Below, piece after piece: positions 1 to 5,131 of a stretch of DNA of 6,940 nt. How positions within the stretch are numbered: position 1 is the stretch's first letter; every line of letters begins with the position of its first letter. Both the position numbers and the translations under genes were made by a program. Source of the stretch: Gammaproteobacteria bacterium (GTDB taxonomy: Bacteria > Pseudomonadota > Gammaproteobacteria > SZUA-229); the NCBI GenBank assembly GCA_029880105.1, contig JAOUPA010000100.1, positions 1-6,940 of the forward strand, given 5' to 3'. A model generated the notes under the pieces. The model saw only the letters and a program-made list of their open reading frames with translations, ran no database searches and was not told where the DNA came from.

Positions 1-145
1 GATCAAAGGCTTTAACTTCGCCACCCTGCTGCTCTGCCATCACTTTTGTCAAAGCCGCTGTCAGTGTTGTTTTACCATGATCCACGTGGCCAATTGTGCC
101 TACGTTTACATGGGGTTTGGTTCTTTCGAATTTTCCTTTTGACAT
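1..145 (-). CDS. tuf: Elongation factor Tu, N-terminal fragment (runs off left edge)
   Basis: EF-Tu is the GTPase that carries aminoacyl-tRNA to the ribosomal A site. Only the first 48 codons are in the window; the gene continues beyond base 1. The peptide begins MSKGKFERTKPHVNVG and carries the P-loop GHVDHGKT at residues 19-26, which binds the GTP phosphates. This is close to identical to EF-Tu of gammaproteobacteria. The ATG at 145-143 is supported by a strong Shine-Dalgarno sequence, GGGGAGG, with 8 bases between it and the start. The gene lies 57 bases downstream of the last of four co-oriented tRNA genes, as tufB does in E. coli, so it is probably co-transcribed with them and released by tRNA processing. 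Most genomes of this group have a second tuf copy elsewhere; this position corresponds to tufB. Identification is essentially certain despite truncation. Confidence 0.97.
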   Translation of the reverse strand, partial: MSKGKFERTKPHVNVGTIGHVDHGKTTLTAALTKVMAEQQGGEVKAFD

Positions 146-153
146 TATAAATG

Positions 154-160
154 CCTCCCC
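154..160 (-). promoter_or_regulatory. Ribosome binding site of tuf
   Basis: The minus strand reads GGGGAGG here, 8 bases upstream of the tuf ATG. It is an unusually strong match to the anti-Shine-Dalgarno sequence, as expected for one of the most highly translated genes in the cell. Confidence 0.8.
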
Positions 161-202
161 GGATCTCAAATTGTTACAATTACTAGTGTTATTAAAAAAT
201 AA

Positions 203-278
<76 letters not shown>

Positions 279-299
279 AAAAATCTCGCGCCCATCATA

Positions 300-373
300 T
301 GGAGCGGGTGATGGGAATCGAACCCACGTATTCAGCTTGGAAGGCTGAAGTTCTACCATTGAACTACACCCGC
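300..373 (-). tRNA. glyT: tRNA-Gly (anticodon TCC)
   Basis: This 74-base tRNA decodes GGA and GGG. The acceptor arm GCGGGTG pairs with CACCCGC, then discriminator T and encoded CCA (300-302). The anticodon stem TCAGC/GCTGA encloses loop CTTCCAA; the anticodon is complementary to plus bases 339-341. The T stem is GTGGG/CCCAT around TTCGATT. It is the third tRNA of the array, corresponding to glyT, and is separated by 21 bases from the tRNA-Thr(GGT) downstream. Confidence 0.97.
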
Positions 374-411
374 AATCTGGCAACGCCTCCAACCTTACTC
401 AGTCATTATTT

Positions 412-496
412 TGGTGGAGGGGGGAGGATTCGAACCTCCGAAGGTAGAACCAGCAGATTTACAATCTGACCCCTTTGGCCACTCGGGAACCCCTCC
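412..496 (-). tRNA. tyrU: tRNA-Tyr (anticodon GTA)
   Basis: This 85-base tRNA is a class II type with a long variable arm, the length typical of bacterial tRNA-Tyr. It decodes UAC and UAU and is the substrate of the TyrRS encoded at 5132-6343. The acceptor GGAGGGG pairs with CCCCTCC, followed by discriminator A and encoded CCA (412-414). The anticodon loop is TTGTAAA, with GTA complementary to plus bases 460-462. Oddity: the anticodon stem reads TCAGA on one side and TCTGC on the other, leaving a U27-C43 mismatch at the top pair. It corresponds to tyrU of E. coli. Confidence 0.96.
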
Positions 497-512
497 CAAA
501 ATCAAGCCGCGT

Positions 513-541
513 ATATTGCTTGAGCACAACGCAACTGTCAA
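513..541 (-). promoter_or_regulatory. Possible internal promoter between tRNA-Thr(TGT) and tRNA-Tyr
   Basis: In the 74-base gap between the first two tRNAs the minus strand has a perfect -35 hexamer TTGACA (541-536). After a 17-base spacer comes CAATAT (518-513), which matches the -10 consensus only partly; TATACG overlaps it at a longer spacing. A GC-rich stretch follows. If active, it would allow tRNA-Tyr, tRNA-Gly, tRNA-Thr(GGT) and tuf to be transcribed independently of the first tRNA. The weak -10 keeps confidence low. Confidence 0.4.
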
Positions 542-570
542 CCGTAACTTTCGCTACCGCTGATAAAAAC

Positions 571-646
571 TGGAGCCGGTGACAGGAGTTGAACCCACGA
601 CATCCTCATTACAAGTGAGGCGCTCTACCAACTGAGCTACACCGGC
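571..646 (-). tRNA. thrU: tRNA-Thr (anticodon TGT)
   Basis: This 76-base tRNA decodes ACA and probably other ACN codons by wobble. The acceptor GCCGGTG pairs with CACCGGC, then discriminator T and encoded CCA (571-573). The anticodon stem CCTCA/TGAGG encloses CTTGTAA; the anticodon is complementary to plus bases 611-613. The T stem is odd: GTGGG faces CCTGT across loop TTCAACT, giving G-U, U-G, G-U, then two G-C pairs. It is the first gene of the array, only a few bases downstream of the predicted transcription start, corresponding to thrU. Confidence 0.95.
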
Positions 647-660
647 GTTACAGGCGGGCA

Positions 661-689
661 ATTTTAGGGAAAGCAGATCGCTAAAGCAA
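661..689 (-). promoter_or_regulatory. Sigma-70 promoter of the tRNA-tuf operon with GC-rich discriminator
   Basis: On the minus strand TTGCTT (689-684) and TAAAAT (666-661) are separated by exactly 17 bases. The -10 is followed by TGCCCGCC, a GC-rich discriminator of the kind found at stable-RNA promoters repressed by ppGpp and DksA. The start would fall near 654-652, only a few bases before the 5' end of the first tRNA. The downstream genes (tRNAs, EF-Tu) are classic stringently controlled genes, so growth-rate and stringent control is a reasonable inference. Confidence 0.75.
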
Positions 690-726
690 TGCGAAATTGG
701 AATAAAACTCAGATTTTTCGGATTTT

Positions 727-1392
727 TTAGCCACATTCCCGAACCAAGCGATTGATATCGCTGGTCAGGTACTTGCTAAATACATCTTCGGGGATAGTTA
801 CACCAGAAATAACCTCAAAATCCAGCCAGTAAATGATATATATCTTAAACACGGCTTCGACTTCTGCCCTGAAGCCCAGATCACCAATATGCCTGGCATG
901 CGCATAGGCACGATCCTTATCCCTGTAATGCCCCAGAGAAATTCCATTATTCTTGGGGCCAGACTTAATAATGAAGTAGTCCTTCACATTTTTCGTCTTT
1001 AGCTCAGTCGCCAGGCTTAGAGCCTTTTCATAGCCACCATCAGGCTCCAGATACACCCAGAACATAGTCTGCTCTTTTTCTTCGTGGCTACGAAATGATG
1101 CATCATCGGTTATGTATTTACTGATACCCCTGGTTACCGCCCTCAACTTTTCCAGATCCCTGAATGGACCAAGCGTATAACACCCTCCAGTTGAGGCGGT
1201 TCTCTCCTCATTATTATTGTCCGACGAATACATGCCTTTATCGACTGATTCCTGGCCAATTTCGCTGAGCAGCACAATTTTTGGCACATTTCGCTCGACA
1301 ATGGGCACCTCAAACTCTTCAGCAGGCTGACTCATTTCCCAGCCGACATAAACAAGATTTAGCAACAGTACAAATAAAAACAACCAGCGCAT
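727..1392 (-). CDS. SPOR-domain membrane-anchored protein
   Basis: This is a 221-residue protein of the SPOR family, whose domain binds denuded glycan strands of septal peptidoglycan. Residues 3-17 form a hydrophobic segment after MRW, a probable signal anchor placing the rest in the periplasm. A polar linker covers about residues 21-68. CYTLGPF (71-77) is the signature opening of this SPOR subgroup. The C-terminal core includes DYFIIKSGP (138-146), GHYRDKDRAYAHARHIGDLGF (154-174, the edge strand plus helix) and the strand AEVEAVFK (176-183). The ATG lies 7 bases after the coaX stop, so it is the last gene of a birA-coaX operon. AAGGA inside the coaX end, 12 bases upstream of the ATG, may serve as a rather distant ribosome site. 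The same gene order is known in Pseudomonas and relatives. No terminator is visible after its stop, so reading into the tRNA array 81 bases away is possible. Its exact role is unknown. Confidence 0.85.
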   Translation of the reverse strand: MRWLFLFVLLLNLVYVGWEMSQPAEEFEVPIVERNVPKIVLLSEIGQESVDKGMYSSDNNNEERTASTGGCYTLGPFRDLEKLRAVTRGISKYITDDASFRSHEEKEQTMFWVYLEPDGGYEKALSLATELKTKNVKDYFIIKSGPKNNGISLGHYRDKDRAYAHARHIGDLGFRAEVEAVFKIYIIYWLDFEVISGVTIPEDVFSKYLTSDINRLVRECG

Positions 1393-1399
1393 GCCTTAC

Positions 1400-2173
1400 T
1401 TATTCCTTATTGTTGTCATTTTTATTGTTCGCAGACTCCTGCTCCCAGGCGTAATACAATCCATAAAGCACCAGGTGCGGCTCTCGATGAACCCCTTTGA
1501 CCTGCGCAAGAAATGCCAGCATCTTCTCTGCCATACCTCCGGTAAGAATGATGCGCATTTTATCGCCCAGGCGTTTTCTAGCTTCCTCACAGACCTCCAG
1601 CAATCCCGCCTGCAACATGTGCACTATACCGCTAGTCACGGCATCGGCTGTATTAATAGCAAAACCGGGGCACCCTCCTTCAACTGCTCTCACACCCGCA
1701 GTATTCTGTAATAGTGATTTTCTCATCATCTCCAGCCCGGGCAGAATTCGACCACCACGATGAACACCGCTGGCATCCATCAGGTCGATAGTGATGGCCG
1801 TACCTGCATCGATAATACAGACTGGAAAATCATATAATTTTTTTGCCCCTAACAGAGCAGCCCAACGGTCAACGCCATGTTCCTCCGGTGAAGGATACAT
1901 ATTACTAACCCCGCCAAGTTCTGATGAGGTACGTAAAAATACTGGCTCGATTGACCATTTATCACGTATCCATTCAGTCAGCACATGCTCTACTTCCTGC
2001 CCAGCAACACAGGATACCCATACCGCATCCTGCTCAGGGGAGCCCGAAAAGATATCGTCAAGAGTGGCTTGCAACGTTTCTTTTTTGTAATAGCCATCAT
2101 CAGCAAGAATCAGCATATTCTCCTGCCAGATACCCCACTTGACACCACTATTACCAATATCAATCGTTAGCAT
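1400..2173 (-). CDS. coaX: Type III pantothenate kinase CoaX
   Basis: CoaX phosphorylates pantothenate with ATP, the first step of coenzyme A synthesis, in the cytoplasm. The type III enzyme has the actin-like acetate/sugar kinase fold, needs a monovalent cation and is not feedback-inhibited by CoA. The 257 residues match the family length. Signature elements are present in order: phosphate-1 loop DIGNSGVKW (5-13); GVDRW (100-104) with the probable catalytic Asp102; IDAGTAITID (121-130), the second phosphate loop; GGRILPG (140-146); NTADAVTSG (174-182); and ILTGG (209-213), the adenosine motif. The N terminus MLTIDIGNS is the expected start. The ATG lies inside the last codons of birA (14-base overlap), indicating translational coupling. 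No residue looks defective, so this is probably the cell's main pantothenate kinase unless a CoaA gene exists elsewhere. Confidence 0.96.
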   Translation of the reverse strand: MLTIDIGNSGVKWGIWQENMLILADDGYYKKETLQATLDDIFSGSPEQDAVWVSCVAGQEVEHVLTEWIRDKWSIEPVFLRTSSELGGVSNMYPSPEEHGVDRWAALLGAKKLYDFPVCIIDAGTAITIDLMDASGVHRGGRILPGLEMMRKSLLQNTAGVRAVEGGCPGFAINTADAVTSGIVHMLQAGLLEVCEEARKRLGDKMRIILTGGMAEKMLAFLAQVKGVHREPHLVLYGLYYAWEQESANNKNDNNKE

Positions 2174-2966
2174 GATCTGTTTTTCTCATACTTATATTTG
2201 CACTATTAAACAAGCGCTCTTCGCCATTAATCAAAATTCTTATCTCTCCGCTGGTTTCAACCCCCAGCGCCACACCCTGTAACATTATGTTATTTTCCAG
2301 AAAAACATTCACCGGCTGCTGCGCGCAAATATCAAACCGCTGATATTCGATTAGCAGTTGGTGTTTCTCTACTGCAAAATTTTCACAGACAAACATACAT
2401 TCCTGCAAAAGTTGTCCGGCCAGCCGCTCACGTCCAATGGCACCTTCGGCCTCATCCAGCAATGAAACAACATCCGTCCAGGGCTGATCCGGCGCCTCTA
2501 CTATATCCCGGGGCAATTTAAAGTTGAGGCCAATGCCAATGATTGTAGTTGCTGTTTTTGTGGATAGCTGTGCAGTTTCAATAAGAATACCAGCAATCTT
2601 TTTTTCATCAACCAGTACATCATTTGGCCACTTCAGCCCAACCTGCTCAATACCGGCACCTTTTAACACCCTGGCTACCGCCACCCCCATCGCCAGTGAC
2701 AAAGCCCCGAGTTCACTGATCGGCAGATTAAACAACCATGCCAGGCTCATATAGATACTGCTACCTGGCGGGGAAACCCAGACTTTACCACGACGGCCGC
2801 GCCCGTGCGTCTGCTCATCAGCAAAACAGGCAAGAGGCAAACTATGTCCCTGCCTCACTTTTATGAGCGCCTGTTCATTGGTCGAGTCCGTTTTTTCAAA
2901 CATAAAGAGCTCGCAGTCCCGATCCAGACAGTCCCGTACTTGTTCGAGGCACAAGCCATCAGCCAT
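2160..2966 (-). CDS. birA: Biotin-protein ligase lacking the DNA-binding domain (BirA-like)
   Basis: It joins biotin to AMP and transfers it to a lysine of biotin carboxyl carrier proteins such as that of acetyl-CoA carboxylase. In the 268 residues one sees DSTN (27-30), the biotinyl-AMP loop GRGRRG (55-60), PPGSSIYMSL (66-75), KWPND (112-116), KIAGILIE (123-130) with the conserved Lys123, and GIGLN (144-148). A C-terminal SH3-like domain follows from about 213. E. coli BirA is 321 residues because it has an N-terminal winged helix that represses the biotin operon; here the protein begins directly at the catalytic domain. An in-frame TGA two codons before the ATG (minus 2972-2970) excludes a longer frame, and the upstream spacer shows no helix-turn-helix in another frame. 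It therefore looks like a group I, non-repressor ligase. It is first in the operon with coaX and the SPOR gene. The ribosome site is weak (GGGTATG-like). Confidence 0.93.
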   Translation of the reverse strand: MADGLCLEQVRDCLDRDCELFMFEKTDSTNEQALIKVRQGHSLPLACFADEQTHGRGRRGKVWVSPPGSSIYMSLAWLFNLPISELGALSLAMGVAVARVLKGAGIEQVGLKWPNDVLVDEKKIAGILIETAQLSTKTATTIIGIGLNFKLPRDIVEAPDQPWTDVVSLLDEAEGAIGRERLAGQLLQECMFVCENFAVEKHQLLIEYQRFDICAQQPVNVFLENNIMLQGVALGVETSGEIRILINGEERLFNSANISMRKTDHAND

Positions 2967-3089
2967 AAATCATACCCATAACCCAAAAAAATCCAGAATG
3001 TTCAAAATCATCACATTCAAGCAGGTAAAAGCCTGATATACAACAGACAAAAGAGAGTTAATGGCAAAGCAATAGACAAAATAAGCATG

Positions 3090-3109
3090 TACAATACGCG
3101 GCCTATACT
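3090..3109 (+). promoter_or_regulatory. Candidate -10 elements for glnS
   Basis: Two good -10 hexamers lie just upstream of glnS: TACAAT (3090-3095), followed by a GC-rich ACGCGGCC discriminator, and TATACT (3104-3109). Neither has a recognisable -35 at 16-18 bases, so I cannot choose between them. TATACT overlaps the -10 candidate of the opposing birA promoter. Confidence 0.3.
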
Positions 3110-3130
3110 AGCAATAAACATCACTGTAAA
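3102..3130 (-). promoter_or_regulatory. Candidate promoter of birA-coaX-SPOR operon
   Basis: The minus strand has TTTACA (3130-3125), a 17-base spacer and TATAGG (3107-3102), followed by GC-rich CCGCG. It lies immediately upstream of the glnS coding start and faces the glnS promoter region. It would give a leader of roughly 130 bases before the birA ATG. The -35 matches five of six consensus bases and the -10 four of six. Confidence 0.4.
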
Positions 3131-3136
3131 AGCAAT

Positions 3137-4810
3137 ATGGCTATTGAAGAAAATACCGCTCCATCAAATTTCATACAAAATATCATTCAAGAAGATCTGG
3201 ACAAGGGCAAACACAGCGCTATTTACACCCGCTTCCCGCCTGAACCGAATGGTTATCTACATATTGGCCACGCTAAATCCATCTGCCTGAACTTCGGTAT
3301 GGCCAAAAAATTTGGCGGTAAATGCAATCTTCGCTTTGATGACACTAACCCCGACAAAGAAGAAATCGAATATATGCACTCCATCGAAGAGGACGTGCGC
3401 TGGCTGGGCTTTGAATGGAATGAGCTACGACACGCCTCTGACTACTTCAATCACCTGTACATGTACGCAGTAAAACTAATCATGCAGGGGAATGCCTATG
3501 TCGATGGCCTGACTGCACACGAGATTCGTGAGCACCGTGGCACCCTGACCGAACCTGGAAAAAATAGCCCATTTCGCGATCGCAGTGTTGAGGAAAATCT
3601 TGGCCTGTTCCAGCGTATGAAGGAAGGCGAGTTCGAAGACGGCCAATACGTGCTGCGCGCCAAAATCGACATGGCCTCGCCGAATATCAATATGCGCGAC
3701 CCTACCTTATATCGTATCAAGCGCACCCACCATCACCGTACCGGTGATGACTGGGTCATTTATCCGATGTACGATTTTACCCATGCACTCTCTGACGCCC
3801 TCGAAGGCATCACACACTCACTGTGTACACTGGAGTTTGAAGACCATCGCCCACTCTATGACTGGGTAATTGAATCAGTAGGCGCGCCCTGTCATCCACA
3901 GCAAATTGAATTTGCACGCCTAGAGCTACAGTACACCATCACCAGCAAGCGTAAACTGCACCAGCTCGTTGATGAGGGCCATGTCCGCGGCTGGGACGAC
4001 CCACGTATGACAACCATTTCCGGTATCCGTCGCCGTGGCTACACACCGGCATCAATTCGTGATTTTTGTGATCGCATCGGCATCACCAAAAAAGGCAGCT
4101 CGATCGAAATGGGCGTACTGGAAAACTGTATTCGTGAAGATCTCAATGAGCACGCACTGCGCGTTATGGGCGTAATCAACCCGCTCAAGATCACCATCGA
4201 AAATTATCCCGATGGTCAGGTTGAAGAAATGGAAGCACAGAATCACCCGCAAAAACCGGAGATGGGCACACGCACAGTTCCTTTCTCAAAGACACTGTAC
4301 ATTGAACGCGATGATTTTATGGAAGACGCACCAAAAAAATTCTTCCGCCTCTCAGTCGGTCGCGAAGTGCGTCTGCGCTATGCCTATTACATTACCTGTA
4401 CCGATGTAGTGAAAAATGAACAGGGTGAGGTCATCGAACTGATTTGCAGCTATGACCCGACAACGAAAGGCGGCTCATCACCCGATGGTCGCAAGGTAAA
4501 AGGCACCATTCACTGGGTATCTGCCGAACACGCTGTCAATGCGCAGGTCAACCTGTACGACCGCCTGTTCACCCACCCGAACCCGGGCAGTACTGAAAAC
4601 TATATTGAGCACCTGAACCCGGAATCACTGATTGAAGTAAGCAACTGCAAGCTAGAGCCCTGCCTGTCTAGTGCAGACTTAAGCAAACATTACCAGTTTG
4701 AACGCACCGGTTATTTTGTACTGGATAAAGACAGTAGTAGCGAAGCCCTTATTTTCAATCGTACGTCCACACTGCGTGATACCTGGGCAAAAATTGACGA
4801 ACAGAAATAA
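3137..4810 (+). CDS. glnS: Glutaminyl-tRNA synthetase
   Basis: GlnRS charges tRNA-Gln with glutamine in the cytoplasm, so this organism need not use the Glu-tRNA amidotransferase route for Gln-tRNA. The 557 residues compare with 554 in E. coli and align along the whole length. The class I Rossmann domain carries PPEPNGYLHIGH, with HIGH at 42-45. It also has RFDDTNP (66-72) and YPMYDFTH (209-216), which contain the glutamine-contacting Asp and Tyr of the family, and the KMSKS-equivalent TSKRK (269-273), with Thr where E. coli has Met. The two beta-barrel anticodon-binding domains occupy about 340-545, including DGRKVKGTIHWVS (450-462), and the end FNRTSTLRDTWAK is typical. The ATG at 3137 is the only sensible start and gives the expected short N-terminal extension. 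No Shine-Dalgarno sequence is visible before it. It is divergent from birA and convergent with tyrS, a stand-alone transcription unit. Confidence 0.98.
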   Translation: MAIEENTAPSNFIQNIIQEDLDKGKHSAIYTRFPPEPNGYLHIGHAKSICLNFGMAKKFGGKCNLRFDDTNPDKEEIEYMHSIEEDVRWLGFEWNELRHASDYFNHLYMYAVKLIMQGNAYVDGLTAHEIREHRGTLTEPGKNSPFRDRSVEENLGLFQRMKEGEFEDGQYVLRAKIDMASPNINMRDPTLYRIKRTHHHRTGDDWVIYPMYDFTHALSDALEGITHSLCTLEFEDHRPLYDWVIESVGAPCHPQQIEFARLELQYTITSKRKLHQLVDEGHVRGWDDPRMTTISGIRRRGYTPASIRDFCDRIGITKKGSSIEMGVLENCIREDLNEHALRVMGVINPLKITIENYPDGQVEEMEAQNHPQKPEMGTRTVPFSKTLYIERDDFMEDAPKKFFRLSVGREVRLRYAYYITCTDVVKNEQGEVIELICSYDPTTKGGSSPDGRKVKGTIHWVSAEHAVNAQVNLYDRLFTHPNPGSTENYIEHLNPESLIEVSNCKLEPCLSSADLSKHYQFERTGYFVLDKDSSSEALIFNRTSTLRDTWAKIDEQK

Positions 4811-5131
4811 CTAATCGAAATTCTCGCTAAAGGTTCCTGCATATTTTTTCTTTAATCTCTAGCAACTGCGGCTGTTTTTCATTCAGTAATTCGACTCTCA
4901 AGATTCAAATCAACTACTGCTTTTGAATTGAATTACATCCATCTCTCAGGCAACCACATCTTTTTCGAGTTACTCAGAAGTCTAAGGAATCAAATACGTC
5001 GGCGATCACACTAATACGATCTTTTAAAAATATCCCGTGAAGGCTTTACCAACGACAATCTTCACGCTGCAGACTTTCTTGATCATCGCAATTTTCATCA
5101 CCTGATGATCAACCACAAGTAACAGAAAATC
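4811..5131. other. Gene-free convergent spacer between glnS and tyrS
   Basis: This 321-base AT-rich stretch lies between the ends of two convergent genes. I find no convincing ORF, RNA gene or mobile-element end. It contains a 7-base inverted repeat ATTCAAA/TTTGAAT (4903-4928), T-runs at about 4843-4848 and 4875-4879 without a solid GC stem before them, and the 9-base inverted repeat described separately. No canonical intrinsic terminator is clear for either gene. Short minus-strand peptides in two frames between about 5110 and 4975 are broken by stops and match nothing I recognise. Confidence 0.6.
5079..5112. repeat. Perfect 9-bp inverted repeat in the glnS-tyrS spacer
   Basis: TTGATCATC (5079-5087) and GATGATCAA (5104-5112) are perfect reverse complements separated by 16 bases. 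In RNA this would form a 9-bp stem, 20 bases beyond the tyrS stop on the minus strand. There is no U-run after it on either strand, so it is not a classical intrinsic terminator. It might stabilise a 3' end or act with Rho. Confidence 0.6.

Noticed and set aside
554..736. 60-residue open frame on the minus strand
   Set aside because: It covers tRNA-Thr(TGT), its promoter and the end of the SPOR gene; VAQLVERL...GSTPV is a translated tRNA.
1391..2170. Several plus-strand and other-frame open frames across coaX
   Set aside because: They are antisense or frame-shifted shadows of coaX, which has all its family motifs; none has a recognisable domain.
2524..2754. Plus-strand 76-residue frame opposite birA
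   Set aside because: Antisense shadow of the ligase catalytic domain.
3087..3290. 67-residue plus-strand frame overlapping the glnS start
   Set aside because: It overlaps the well-supported glnS N terminus in another frame and resembles no known leader peptide.
3496..4409. Minus- and plus-strand frames inside glnS
   Set aside because: Out-of-frame shadows of a gene conserved along its whole length.
4837..4880. Possible intrinsic terminators after glnS (T-runs at 4843-4848 and 4875-4879)
   Set aside because: The preceding stems are three base pairs at best, too weak to call.
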